Shown: positions 23,351 through 38,642 of the stretch, in pieces | How the letters are laid out: every line of letters begins with the position of its first letter | How positions within the stretch are numbered: the first letter of the stretch is position 1 | Source: Cymbidium sinense | Lineage: Eukaryota > Streptophyta > Magnoliopsida > Asparagales > Orchidaceae | Assembly (NCBI GenBank): GCA_021442155.1 | Contig: CM038223.1 | Span: 31,966,983 to 32,030,982, forward strand | DNA: 64,000 bases | Reading direction: 5' to 3' | The notes under the pieces: generated by a model | Seen by the model: the letters and a program-made list of their open reading frames with translations, nothing else | The model's database searches: none | What the model was told of the DNA's origin: nothing | Made by a program: the position numbers and the translations under genes

Positions 23351-25845
23351 AAACTCCCCAAACATCCTAAAATAATAGTGGAGATTTGCAAAGGTGTTTT
23401 TCATGAGCGATCATGTCGAGATGCCACAAAAATCTTAAGGGGTACTTAATAAAATGATCAAGTATGACATCAAGAAATGATGTACTATCTCGAAAGGTTG
23501 AAGCATCACCCTATGATGGACTCAATCATCTAATAAGAACTCCTAAGGTACATGAGTCTATGTATACTAAAGAACTTTCCCTTACTTTATATGGATGAAG
23601 TAAAGTAGAATTTATTTTATATCAAGTTCTTAAGTTCCTTATGAAGGAAAGCCCCCATAGTTAATTACATCTTTAGAAATAGAGATTTCTTAAGAATACT
23701 CTCATTTAAAGTAGTCAATTAATATCTCCAAAGAATTCAAAGTTTTGATAACAAAGGATTGGTGGTTATTGGAAAATCAAATGGGAAAGTTCAAATAGAG
23801 AGAATTCATAATAGATTCCAATTGATGATGAGTATGAAGCGCTCATGATTCTATGAAACATAGAGAGCACTTTTATCTATCCTATAGTGTAGCTTTATAT
23901 CTTTAAGGAAGAGAATTATGTTTATTTAAATTGATATTTCATTAGAAGGTTAGGACATAGATTCAAATAGCACCATATTGCAAAAATACCTAAGAGGAGG
24001 GGAGTTACACTCATAGCAGACAAGAAACAAGCAACCTCTAAACTTATATCTAAGAGTTCGACTTAATTCTACTTAGGGAAGATGGGATGTATTGGCCACT
24101 TCTACTGAGGAGAGTGAACTGACCACGACTCTTCTAGACTTACAACAGTCTAGAGTGCCTGTTAGCTAACACTTCCTATGATTCAAAATTATGTGGGATG
24201 ATCTTATGTAAATGCAAAATGGTTAGGCTATTATTTATTAGGAATGAATCTAAAGTCTTAAACTCACACCCTAAGATATTTTACCATGTATGGTATAAAA
24301 ATCATGCCCTAAACTAATGCAATAAATTTTACAAGTTCTATTTCATTTTTGACTCAACATTTTAGACTCAGGCTTGGGAAGGTTTTATTCCTACATGCAT
24401 GATGAAATAGAGTTATGGGCTAAATTAGAGAGAAAGCGTGTCCTCCACTATAAAGGAGCTACTCTCACAGGTCAAGCCTTATCCCTTATCGTGCAAAAGT
24501 GGAGATCACCTATTTGTAAGGAGTGAAGTAAGATGCATGCATGGTATTATAACATACAATATATAGCTAAGGAGTTACTAAATCTTTTATTTCATTAATT
24601 AAATACTTAGGCCTTAAAAAGAATTTATGAGTTATCAAACTTTAATTAAAGTTGGTTAGTTTGGGTAGAAAAATTAAGTCCTTCAAGAGCCTTCCACATC
24701 CAGGCTATATAACAAATAATCAAGCTATAAAAAACTTATAAAAAAAGTATGCAATCAAAGTAAATAAGATAAAAAAAACTTCATCGACTAAAAGAATAAG
24801 AGGTTGGTATGGCTGGGTATCGCCAAACACCATGAAAAAAGAAAAAAATGTGGGTAATCAAGTTCTACCCTTATGTAGCCAAGATTATAATTAATTTATA
24901 ATGGAAATAAAGCTATGTGGGTCTTCAATCTTCAACTTCATCTTCATTTAGTGATTTGGGCACTCCGAGCATCATAGGGCTTCCTTGGTTTGGACCTTCT
25001 AACCACTTCTTATTTTAAACTTCATAGCTCTAATCCTCAGCCTATTACAAAAATTACCTTCTTTAAAAATTAAAATCTAACTACACCTGTAAAATAAAGG
25101 TCAAATGAACATACATACACACTAAGCAGATATATTTTATACATTGGGGCTTAGCACCCTACCTTGAGTCACCAAGTCCACCTATTCTAATGGACTATTC
25201 TTAAGGACTTAAGTAGCACTTATAAGAAAAGGCATTTATAATAAAAAAATTTAATTATAGTGGTCCTTCAAGCATTATCCCTTATAGAAAATATTATTAG
25301 TCTAATGTCACCCTGACATCCAGACTATGCACATATACCTTGACATCTAGTCTAAAATATTACATCACAAAATAAAAATATCAATCCACAATCAAGCATT
25401 GTCCTAACCTAAGATCAAAGACTTAGCATTTTAAGTGTGTGCTAAAGCTCAGTGTGGTATGACAAGACTAAGCTTTGATATTTGAATTAATCTAAAAGCG
25501 GGTGTTAAATTTTATCATTAAAGTATGATTATATTTCTTAGAGTGAATTTTATATTCCAACTTTTTTTTATTTTATTCGAATTAAGAATTTTAAAAAGAG
25601 AGAGGAGGAGTGGGATCCACCTTATACCCAAACCTAAGGTTCAACTAAAAGATGAATTTTATAATTTTCAAGCATCGTAATGAAACATTATAAATTTTTT
25701 TATTAAATCACATATTTGGATCTGACATAAATGTTCTTATGACATCACGAAATATATTTCAAGAATAATGTATTCAAACCATAATTAATTTAGCAATATT
25801 TTCATAGCTTTGCTTCATCACTTCTCAATATTCACTTATAGAAGT

Positions 25846-25965
<120 letters not shown>

Positions 25966-26466
25966 AAATACTCTACATATTGACACATGAATATATTAAT
26001 GTATTTCATTTGTCAATATTTAACTTAAGGTTTGAAAATACGAATACATATAATGCATGCATGAACTTTATAGAAAAGATAATTCAATATTCCGCACACA
26101 TATACACACACATTAGTATATTAAATTTATACAAGTACATGTCATTGCTAGATCAGAAAAGTAAGGTAATCAAAGACCGCCATGGAACTACTTAAATTCT
26201 CAAGCTTTAGGGATGTCTAAACAATATACTTGTTAATTCACATAACTATTCACAAGTATGTAAGCATAAAGATGAATTATTATGATTTTAACATATTTAA
26301 ATATATGTATGAAATTAATTTAACCTTACTATGTACTTCACTATAAACTTTTTAAGTTATGTGTCATTGTTAGACCTGGAAAGTGAAGTAACCAAAGACC
26401 CCCTTAGGACTACTTAAAGTCTCATGCTCCCAAGATGTCTAGAATATATACCTTTCAAGTATGTAG

Positions 26467-26578
<112 letters not shown>

Positions 26579-27250
26579 CATTTATATTTAGTTATTAAGA
26601 TTTATTTAACTTTACACTAATAAATAATTTAGATTTATTAAAGAAAATAATTAGAGATTTATCAGTGATAATAGCCACGCTATTAATCCAAAGAATGTAC
26701 TTAATGAAATTCTTTATTTATTTTGAAATATGGATGCATGAAACATGTGAAATATAAATTTATGAAATGATTCAAGCAAAATAATTAAATATAACTAAAT
26801 AACCTATTTAAAATCACTAAGTCTTAAGATCATTCATATGAAGATAATTACACTTAAGCCTAATCAAATTCATAAAATGTTAATTTTGAAATTTGAGTTA
26901 TTTAAATTTTGAAATTTAAGCATCTAAAATTATCTTTTAACCCATTTTTGTTCATTAAGTCATTCAAAAGTAATTTAAATAATTTATATGAATTAATTAG
27001 GGTTAAGTAATTATTTTAACTAATTTATCCCAAAAGAGCCAAAATAATTTAATTATTCTGAAAATATAAACCAAAAAAATTATTAAACATACATAAACAT
27101 GAAATAAACATGTCTTAAAATTTCTAATGCAATTGGGTTTATACTTAGTGTTTAATTGAGGAAATGGGAAAAACTCAAAATCATCAAATACACTCAAAAT
27201 ACTTCAAACTAATTAAATATTTTGATTTCATTGAAAGCCACTTTATTAGC

Positions 27251-30508
<3,258 letters not shown>

Positions 30509-30588
30509 GTGTAGCTCAGAATTTGTTTGTAGTTCTCAGTTTTGAAAACCTCAACTGTGTTTCGATTCTGCAAAGAGCTGATTCATCA

Positions 30589-30600
30589 TGGCATCAGATC
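30589..30600 (+). other. Copia primer-binding site
   Basis: TGGCATCAGATC at 30589-30600 differs by two transitions from TGGTATCAGAGC, the initiator-Met tRNA site of plant copia elements. It lies right after the LTR-ending CA and 54 bp before the gag ATG. Confidence 0.85.
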
Positions 30601-30653
30601 AGTAAGTGTAATTGCATTTTTTTTTCTATCTTCATCCCCTTCTTCTTTTTCTC

Positions 30654-31625
30654 ATGGCAACTTCCACAAATTCATCCTCCATGGCCTCAACTTCCTCAAA
30701 CCTGATATGCCAAAATGATGTTTTGATTCCTTCACAATTAAAATTTCTCATGTCTAACATCAAATCCGTTATCATAATTCAATTAACCACTTATAATTAT
30801 CCAGTTTGGTGACCTCAAATTTTAAAGCTCTTGAAGGCCAATGCCTTTGATGGAAATCTTGATGGATTCATTTCAAAACAAGTTAAACAATTCATTAAAT
30901 ATGATGGGTCTCTCACTCCCAACTCCGATTATACAATGTAGATGTTGATTGATCAAAACTTAGCTGGAGCTTGCATTCCATTATACCTCCCTCTCTACTT
31001 CCATATGTGTTGAATCTTGATTCTTGTATAGAAATATGGATTACCATTGAACGTCTCTTACAATCTTCAAATAGATCTCATATCATTCAGCTGAAAAATG
31101 AATTTTATCATATAATTATGAAGGATAAATTCATGATGCAATACTTATTTGAAATCAAAACTAAAGTCAATGTAATTGTAGCTATTGTTTCTGCTCTCAA
31201 ACAAAGGGCATTATTCTATATACATTAAATGATTTACCAGTTACATAAAGCATTCAAAATAGCGATTCAAACCAATTTACAGCCTATCAATTTAGATTAT
31301 TTATATTCATTTTTTTGTAGTGAAGAATTAATTATTGCTGCTGAAACAATGAGAGAACTCTCTGTTCCAAATCCAACTGATTGTTCAGTTGTTCTGACTG
31401 CTACTCATGGCCGTAGTTGAGAATCAAGACGATTCTTCATTCCTTCAAGCGATCGAGTACCTATCTTCCTTCTCAAAATACTACTAAATCTCCTCGTAGT
31501 GGAAACTCTCATGGTAGCAAATCCACTAGCATCAACACCATCCGGTAAATATATGGAAAGCAAGGACATATTGCCTTCAAATGTTGGCACTATACTGATT
31601 TATCATTTCAACCCACTCATCAAGC
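30654..31625 (+). pseudogene. Copia gag remnant
   Basis: ATG at 30654 (MATSTNSSSMASTSSN) starts a gag frame. LTTYNYPVW at 30783-30808 is the conserved L..NY..W motif of copia gag. AFDGNLDGF lies near 30845. IEIWITIERLLQSSNRSHI and QLKNEFYHI lie at 31030-31110, then MMQYLFEIKTKVN. It carries in-frame stops (30809, 30939 and others) and frame changes. The knuckle region near 31560 is degraded (KHGHIAFKCWHYTD-like, C-rich pattern partly kept). Confidence 0.8.
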
Positions 31626-32890
31626 ATTATATGCCAGTTAATCAATAAAAACTGATTATGTACTAGATTTTAGAGCAACCTCCCCTTTGACATCCAATCC
31701 AAATCATATCATTAATTCTCAACCATATGCTAAATCCTAGCAAATCTATCTTGGCAATGGACAACAATTATCAATTTCTAACATTGGCCAAGGACTCCTA
31801 CCAACACCCAACCGTAAGCTTCATCTTTCTCAATTATTACATGTTCTTCACTTATCACATAATCTTATCTCAGTACATAAACATACAAAAGATAATCAAT
31901 GCTCTATTACATTTGATCAATCTATTTTTAAAATCAAAGACTTGAAGAACAACCATACTCTCCTCTAAGGTTACAATCATCAAGGGTTGCATCCAATTAA
32001 AATTGTACTCAGATTACCTCCCCTTTTCATGCTTTGTTGACTAAAACTTCATAGCAAATAACTTGGCACTGACATCTTGGTCATCTGTCTTCCAATCTTA
32101 TATCACTACGTCCTCAACTCAACAATAATAGTTTCTAAAATAGTTTCATTGTTCCTCCTATTTTGTAGCAAAGAGTTATCGACAAACTTTTGTTTCCACT
32201 ATTGCCACAAGTTGAAATCTTGCAATTTATTCTTAGTGATGTATGAGGACCTTTCCCAAATTTGTTTCATTAAGGAAATAAATATTACCTTTTATTTTGT
32301 GGATACTTTTTTATTTTTACTTGTTATTTCCTTTAAAATTAATCAAATGTACTCACCAGATTCAAAAAAAATTCAAACTTCTTGTGGAAAAATAATTTCA
32401 AAATTATATTTAGATTTTTTGTTTTAATGGAGGAGCTAAATATACTAACAATATTTTTCAAACGTTTCTTGATGAAAATGGAATTAGTCATCAATTTACA
32501 TGTTCTTATACACCTTAACAGAATTGGGTGGCTACGTGGAAGCATCGCCACTTAATTGAAATAGCTCAAGCACTAGTGATTGATGCTAATATCCCTAAAT
32601 CACTATAGATTGAAGCATGTTAACTGCTACTTATCTTATCAATAGATTACCTTTGTCTTCTAACTCTCCTATATCTCCCTTTCAATTGCTTTACAAACAA
32701 CCACCATATTATTCTCATCATAAAACATTCAAATATCTTTATTATCTTTGGTTTGCTCCTTATACTGCCAAAAAATTTATTTTTGAATCTCTCCTTTGTA
32801 TTTTTGTCAGATATCCATCCCAACTCAAAAGGTTACACATCCTATCAACAAAGTTTCAGCATAATCTTCATCTATAAACATGTTTAATTT
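31626..32890 (+). pseudogene. Copia protease and integrase remnants
   Basis: The protease region reads YVLDFRATSPLTSNP (31658-31700), so the D-S/T-G active site has become D-F-R-A. YLGNGQQLSISNIGQG (31740-31795) and HVLHLSHNLISVHKHT (31838-31890) follow. Integrase shows LSDVWGPFPN (32233-32262, first Asp kept), RHLIEIAQALVIDANIPKSL (32548-32610) and TYLINRLPLSSNSPISPFQ (32624-32680). It ends with a YKHV word near 32875. The frame is broken repeatedly and the element is dead. Confidence 0.8.
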
Positions 32891-33054
32891 TATGAATAGG
32901 TATTTTCATATCAAAATACACATATCAATTCTTCTTCCTCTCCTTCTCTTTCATACATGCCATCTCTCACTCTCATAGTGGTACCTCAAACCTTTACTTC
33001 AACATATTCATGTTCTTTACACAAGACCCACTCTAATCTACCTTAATTGTTTAG

Positions 33055-33272
33055 TGTGGGGATTTTATTTGGAACATCATGTAAATTTTGGTGGTTCTTA
33101 TTTAGGTAATCAAATATGTCATTAAGGGACAAATATACTATCTCAAGAGATAAAAATATTACCCTATATAGATTCAATTACTTAATAAGGATTCATAAAG
33201 CTAAAAGGTCTGCAATATACTAGAGATCTTTCTCTTGAACTACATGGAGAAGTTGAATAAGGTTTATTTTAA
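33055..33272 (-). mobile_element. LTR family 2 end fragment F (reversed)
   Basis: It starts TGTGGGGATTTTATTTGGA, the reverse complement of the terminal TCCAAATTAAAACACCACA of LTRs A and B. It follows them for ~215 bp (ACATCATGTA..., TACTATCTCAAGAGATAAAA, ...CATGGAGAAGTTGAATAAGG). It then stops at the start of a reversed Tat LTR. Confidence 0.75.
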
Positions 33273-33740
33273 TACTAGTGTTCACTTTTTAAAAAAGAAA
33301 ACACCTTTGAGGATGCTCTCTGCCATCTTTTTTGAGATGGGAAAGAGTATATTTTTATGAGGCAAATTGATATATATTTAACTAGATTTCTCCTAACATT
33401 ACATTAGGATTTATCTAGATCTAGGTTCTACCTCCTGTGAACATGGGCCTTCATAGTTAATTACCCCTCTTACTGTAGTAAGAAAGCACTCTCAAATAAG
33501 GTTGAAAATAACATATATTTTTGATATGAATCAGTGTTTAATAGTATGTGATATGACTATGATTGTGCAAGAAAAATAGAAGAATAGTCCCTATTAAGAT
33601 CCCATGGTTTCATCATCCCAGGACTATATTATTTAGTCTATCAACATCATAGGGCTAGCCGTAATGTCCAGGGAGTTTGATTAACAGCCATGGGTTGCCT
33701 CGTTCAGATATCCCTAGTAGACCAGAGATTTAGTGTAGTG

Positions 33741-34235
33741 GAGTTCGCATGACAAATGTATGTGTTGGATTCACATCCCTTGGAATGCTAGCTGAGTGTT
33801 ATGTTTGCATTACAAGCATGAGACTTACATTGATTAGAAATCTGTTAGGGTGTTCGCATGATGAACACATGGGTTGGACTTATATTCCTTTGGAATGCCA
33901 AGTTTATATAGATGTTCACATGGTGAACAAATTATAAGGTCTTCGCATGGCGAACGGATAGAAGATTGGGCTTATATCCCTTTGGAATGCCAAAATTATA
34001 GGTGTTCACTTGGTGAATAAATTATTGGGTGTTCACATAGTGAATGATTAAAAGCCTAGGCTTACATCCCTATGGAATGTCAGCAGAGTATGAGTTATGC
34101 TTGTATTGCAATCATAGGTCAAACTTACATCGATTAGAAAGTTGTTAGATTGGACTTACATCTCTTTAAATGTCATATTTATATAAGTGTTCACATGGTA
34201 AATAAATTATAAGTTGTTTGTATGGCGAACATAAA
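33741..34235 (-). repeat. ~60-bp minisatellite, reversed copy
   Basis: Units contain GTTCGCATGGCGAAC-like cores (for example 33852-33866 and 33941-33955) and TTACATCCCTTTGGAATGCC-like blocks. This is the reverse complement of the array at 41-580. Some units keep CG in both arms, showing the undecayed form. Confidence 0.8.
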
Positions 34236-34249
34236 TAGGTTGTTTTTGG

Positions 34250-34770
34250 GGAATGACGCCTTGGTGCTGGAAGTATGGCGCCTAGACACTATGAAGGGGA
34301 GTGTCTTGGTGCTGTAAACTATGGCACCTGAGCATTATTAGGATGGCACCTTGATGCTTGGAAGTCAATGCCATGGGGTTATATGTGCTATAAAAGATGT
34401 TTAAAATTAGGTTGACATATTAACTAGCGCCTCGGCACTGACTATGTAGCGTCACGATACTAACTATGTAGCTCCACGGTGCTATTCAAAATACAGTTTA
34501 AATGGGTTGATAGCTTGGTAGGTACATTCAACGGATAGAACAAACTTTTGACTAGCATTGTGGAACTATGTTAGAGCACCGTGAAGCCACATCAATATTT
34601 AATGCAATTTTTAGTTCTAGTCAGTTACAAAATTAATAGTAATAAATAATAATAAGTGCTCTTTTGATCGACATAATGCTTGTTTTGATCGCCTAGTCTA
34701 GGTCTTTTGAAGTGCTACGGTGCTAATTCTGAGTTCCAAGACTTGAGAGGTTAACATTGTGGCACTAGGC
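34250..34770. repeat. Palindromic repeats upstream of antisense ORF copy 2
   Basis: Repeated GCACC/GGTGC-type near-palindromes (near 34255, 34305, 34425, 34465, 34565, 34710 and 34760) end immediately before the TATA box at 34777. The layout matches 38090-38500. Confidence 0.7.
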
Positions 34771-34776
34771 CTAGTT

Positions 34777-34784
34777 TATAAATA
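34777..34784 (+). promoter_or_regulatory. TATA box of antisense ORF copy 2
   Basis: TATAAATA lies ~120 bp before the ORF start, followed by a TTTTTCATTCTATC-type pyrimidine leader. The copy at 38511 has the same box, leader and distance. Confidence 0.7.
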
Positions 34785-34897
34785 CTCAATGGGCTGTAAA
34801 TTTTTCATTCTATCATCTTCTTGCTATAAGAATTTTAGAGTCTTCTTTCCCTCAGTATATTTCTCATACTAAAAAATATTCATACCGCTCAAAAGGC

Positions 34898-36037
34898 TCG
34901 CTAGTAAGAGGAGGGTGACATCAAGCGATGCTAATAAGTTTGTTAGTGTGGAAGTGGAGGAGAAGACCAATATGCTCTCATCTAGAAGCACATCATCCTA
35001 GAGAGAAATTTTCATAATCCGGGTGGGAGAATGGAGAGGGTCATCATTGAGCAAGGATTGGAGAAGCTGACATATGAAAGCAGCCTTTGCATCATTCTTG
35101 TGGTGCGAGAACTATTTGCCAATGCGAAGGAGCACCAAGATAATAGAGTTCTTGTGCAAGGAAAATTAGTAAGTTTTGATAATACTGCCATTAACATGTA
35201 TGATAGTTTAAAAAAATATAGTGTGTGATCAATATATTTTCTATTATAACGATCATCTCAATTGTGACGAAGTCCTTAGTTTTCTTACTAGTAGAAATGC
35301 CAATATTCAGTGGAAATGGTGAAAGGAAATGATTATCAACTTTCCTACCACCAGCCTAATCACAGAGTCTAAGGCTTGGCACTATTTTATTTCTTCTAAG
35401 TTGATGTCCACTAGTAATATTAGTTAGGTGACTAAAGATAGAGTCATTATGAAATCTTCTCTTCAAAAGGGCTTTATAATATATATATAAGGAAGATTAT
35501 TTATAATTTTATTTGTAATATTCTTAAGGGCAATACTATTATTGGGTATGATCATCCTTCTCTTATTTATGATTTATGTAATGTGGAAGATGTATTGGGG
35601 GAGCTTGATGAAGAAGTTCTTATTCAAAAGGCTCCTCTAAGAAATAGGATAATTTAGGGATTTAGTTTGAGGTTTGAGGTAAGGGAAGCTCGCGTGCTCC
35701 ACGTGCCCCATAACCTCGATCCCAATCTTTCAAAATCTTAAATGAAAATCTTCAAAAAAATGGAGGAGAAGTCTTGGATTTAAAGAAAAAGGTTTGTGAG
35801 AGCAATGGTAGGCAAGAGGCCTTAGAAAAGAAATTTGACTACCATATAGATCAACAGTAGAAACAATTTTCTGACATACCTGAGTTTATCTCAGCATCAG
35901 TTTATATGTTTGAAAATTGTGACTTTACGGGTTCAGGTCAAACCTCTTTTCTTATGGCATCTCAATATCTACCTTATGTGAGCACCCAACCGATGTCAGA
36001 AGAAGAAGAAGAGGAGAATGATGAATATGATTACTAG
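34898..36037 (+). pseudogene. Antisense ORF of Tat LTR region, copy 2
   Basis: It is homologous to 38643-39577 plus 46627-46822. The start codon is lost (AGTAAGAGGAGG replaces ATGGGCAAGAAG-like sequence). NKFVSVEVEEK lies at 34935-34970, VRELFANAKEHQDNRVLVQG and FDNTAINMYDSL at 35103-35205, then FPTTSLITESKAWHYFISSK (35343-35400). The DVG..IYNSI region near 35480 is broken by a small frameshift. The C-terminus is well kept: MFENCDFTGSGQTSFLMASQ, then an acidic tail SEEEEEENDEYDY and a stop at 36035-36037. The family resembles the putative plant transposon protein domain. It carries several stops and has no known activity. Confidence 0.65.
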
Positions 36038-36237
36038 TTTCCTCATTTTTCTTTATTTTTTATTTTCTTCTTTTTGTACAACTTATGCAATAATTTTTTA
36101 TTTTTAATAAATATATTTTTATTTCGCATGTTTATGTATTTCTATGTATATGTCCTTCTATTTGTCATTTGAAAACTCCAGGATTTAAAACAATAAAAAA
36201 ATTTCTAACTTTAAATGATATCACAATAGTAGCGTCT

Positions 36238-36660
36238 CAAAGCTGAGAATATAGTGCATAGGTGCTGCCAGCTTATAGGACATAAGTCTAAAACCCGAGG
36301 GTCTAGCGCTACAATATTTTTAAGATAAAAAATTATTATCATTCTACCCAAGAGGTTAGTGCTGTAGTGCTTTTAAAATAAAAAATTCTTGTCATTCTAT
36401 CTGAGAGGTCAGCGCTGTGATGCTCGATATGTGGCATTACGGTACTATGTAAATAATATTTAGACTTATAATTTATTGAGATCAGTTTTCCAAGTATTCA
36501 AAATCATGAAATTAATATAGCGCTACAGCGCTTGAGGGACAGTGCCATGGCGCTATGAGAAGACTTTTCCCATAAAACCCGAGAGCTCGACATTGGACCC
36601 ATTATGCCTTGACACTATTTTATTAATGCTAAAAATTTAACAATTTTTTGAGAAATTTGA
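36238..36660. repeat. Palindromic repeats downstream of antisense ORF copy 2
   Basis: AGCGCTACAGCGCT (36519-36532) and AGTGCCATGGCGCT (36541-36554) are two of the best preserved near-palindromes in the window. Others are near 36255, 36305, 36360 and 36410. Confidence 0.75.
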
Positions 36661-37419
36661 AATTTTAGCAGCATAATATCTTAGCAAGCAATGGTCGATT
36701 TCATGATTTTTTGTGTATTAGCACCCTTCTCCCTTGTTTTAGATCCAAGATAAATGGAGGGCATATTTTAATTCACACTGGAACCAAATTCAATGGTGGA
36801 AGATTGATTGCACTGAAAGAACACCGTAGAGGATGTGCTTCACCTTCTTTATTGAGATGGGATAGGAGCATGTTCTTTCATGAGATAGATTGATATATAT
36901 TCAACCAAATTTCTTCTAACATTATGTTAGGGTTTATTTATATCTAGGTTCCACTTCTTATGGATGCAAGCCTCCATAATTAATTACCCCTCTTGTCACA
37001 GTAAGAGTGCACTCTCGATTAAGGTTGGAAATAGACATATCTTAGTGATATGTGACGGTGTCTTTGAGGTGTGTGTGGCATGGATGTCTGTTATATATTA
37101 TTCGTATAACGAATAAAGAGATTGGGCTTACATTCCTTTAGAATGTCAAAATATAAATTAAAATATTCATATAAGAAAAAATATAAGAACTTAATGCATA
37201 GTTTATAGCAAATAATGAGTGAAGATATTATATAACTTAAAGCATATATTGGGGGAATGATAACACGCCCGATCAAGATCCCATGGTTCCGTCATACCAG
37301 GCTATCGTGGCCCCTGTTCTACTTAGTCAGGGAAATTATTCCTAACCAAAGAATCCTTGCCAACAACCATGGGTTATGTGATCCAAGGAGTTCTTGTACA
37401 CTTGGGATGATATTTGTTT

Positions 37420-38080
37420 AAGAAGACAAATTTCAATCAACTTTAGTTCGTAAGGATTTTGCCTATTAAATCTATTTCATGATTCATGGCTCAAGGATCA
37501 AAGCCATTAAGGAACATATGGGTTATTGTCATGACCGAAATATAGTGGAACTATATAGAAGCCATACAGTCACAGGGTTCTGGTGGTATCCGCATCTCTT
37601 GTGATCCAGTTAAGCAACAAAATCACACAGACAAAGGACATAGGTCATGTCCTTACTAGCATGAGATTATCTCAGTATGAACATAAATATATTTATTTAG
37701 CATAAGCTCTTTTATTAGTAAACATTTTCTTTCCTTATCATCCTTGATAAATAATGATGGATGGATGGACGATTGCTTATTTTAAGTTGAATTGAATGAT
37801 GAACCTCATTAAATTTAGACATATCCCCTTCGTATGAATTTTACAATCGGCATGGCCATAATCAGGAAATGATTAGGTTTTGGTAACTCGAACCCAATCA
37901 AAGGACCCAACTGAGGATTATCCCATGTAGCATCCTTAGACACTAGAGTTAATTTTGTATGTATATGTTAGGGCACATGCAGGAAATTCAAGCTTCTTTT
38001 AACCCACAAAGTATCCTCAAGTAATAGATTTTGGCAATTTTTATTGTGTCGGGGCCCATGTGAGAAATTCATGCTTATTT
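37420..38080. other. Unassigned block inside the element 2 LTR region
   Basis: These ~660 bp have no counterpart in the other Tat LTR copies. I see no ORF of note. A short near-repeat occurs, GGGCACATGCAGGAAATTCA at 37972 and a similar GGGCCCATGTGAGAAATTCA at ~38050. It may be lineage-specific LTR sequence or a small insertion. No terminal repeats or duplication are evident. Confidence 0.4.
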
Positions 38081-38089
38081 TTGGAATAG

Positions 38090-38500
38090 CATCTTGACAC
38101 TGCAAATATGGTGTCTCAATGCTATAGCTTCAGCACCGTGGTGCTGCATGGTCAGTGTCATGGTGCTAATGTCATTAACCATGTTGTCCACTTTACTAGC
38201 GCCTCAGCGCTGATAATGTAGCATTGCTATGTCAATCAAAAGTTGGTTTACGATAACTAACAAATGTTCAGGCTATTTAATGACACAAGATAAACTTTTT
38301 TGACTGGTGTCACAGCATTGTGTCGTAGCATCATGGCGCTACATCAATGAGATGCACCATTTTCTATTTAAGAATTTATGGTAATTAATGTCCCTTTTGA
38401 CTGGCATAATAACTGCCTTGATCATCTTACTAGCACTGCATGTGAGTGCCACAGTGTCAGCCGGTTGCTTCAGAATTCGAGAGGTTAGCGCCTCGGCACT
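38090..38500. repeat. Palindromic repeats upstream of antisense ORF copy 3
   Basis: Clear copies are AGCACCGTGGTGCT (38132-38145), AGCGCCTCAGCGCT (38198-38211) and AGCGCCTCGGCACT (38487-38500). Weaker ones lie near 38155, 38325 and 38435. The last ends 10 bp before the TATA box at 38511. Confidence 0.75.
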
Positions 38501-38510
38501 AGACAAGGCT

Positions 38511-38518
38511 TATAAATA
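38511..38518 (+). promoter_or_regulatory. TATA box of antisense ORF copy 3
   Basis: TATAAATA at 38511-38518 lies 125 bp before the ATG at 38643, with a pyrimidine-rich leader between (TTTTTCTCTCCCTCTC). It is the best preserved promoter-leader-ATG unit for this ORF. Confidence 0.75.
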
Positions 38519-38642
38519 GACCCCTCGGGTAGCCAAAATTTTCACTCTGCATTCTATTTAGAGCTTTTCCTTAAATTTTTCTCTCCCTCTCTTTTTTCTA
38601 ATTTATACTTTCTCTTCCAATATATCAATAAAATATTTCAAG

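Larger units (their letters stand above)
19741..23413 (+). mobile_element. LTR-like 3' region of Tat element 1
   Basis: It ends ..GCGATCA at 23413 exactly like the 5' LTR at 1166. From left to right: a U3-like stretch with TATA box (19885) and pyrimidine leader, diverged repeats of a TTCTCCCTTATTTNAGATCC-type block read on the minus strand (20090-20420), palindrome-rich DNA (20540-20900), an antisense ORF (22227-21125), more palindromes (22330-22920), the ~60-bp minisatellite (22930-23350) and the conserved end. The left boundary is approximate: it is the place where homology to the 49.8-kb and 56.2-kb regions starts after the extra ORF. Whether the antisense ORF is inside the LTR proper or just before it needs sequence left of base 1. 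Confidence 0.6.
30509..33054 (+). mobile_element. Truncated Ty1/copia element
   Basis: It lies between family 2 copies E and F. About 80 bp of LTR end (to ..TTCATCA at 30588) precede a Met-tRNA type primer site. Gag, protease and integrase remnants follow, and the sequence stops after integrase near 33050. Reverse transcriptase, RNase H and the 3' LTR are missing, and most of the 5' LTR is gone, so both ends are truncated. I see no target-site duplication. Confidence 0.85.
33279..36808 (-). mobile_element. Tat LTR-like region, reversed copy 1
   Basis: Read on the minus strand, its end (33279-33520) matches 960-1166. The minisatellite (33741-34235), palindromes (34250-34770), the ORF (34898-36037, now on the + strand), more palindromes (36238-36660) and one TTCTCCCTTGTTTTAGATCC leader block (36727-36800) follow. 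It then stops at another LTR end, without promoter and without any gag-pol. Its isolation from gag-pol suggests the ORF belongs to the LTR itself. Confidence 0.65.

Noticed and set aside
37261..37330. A 5S rRNA-like GATCCCATGG segment
   Set aside because: Only a few bases match. The box elements are absent and the block is a conserved part of the Tat LTR end (compare 33596-33660).
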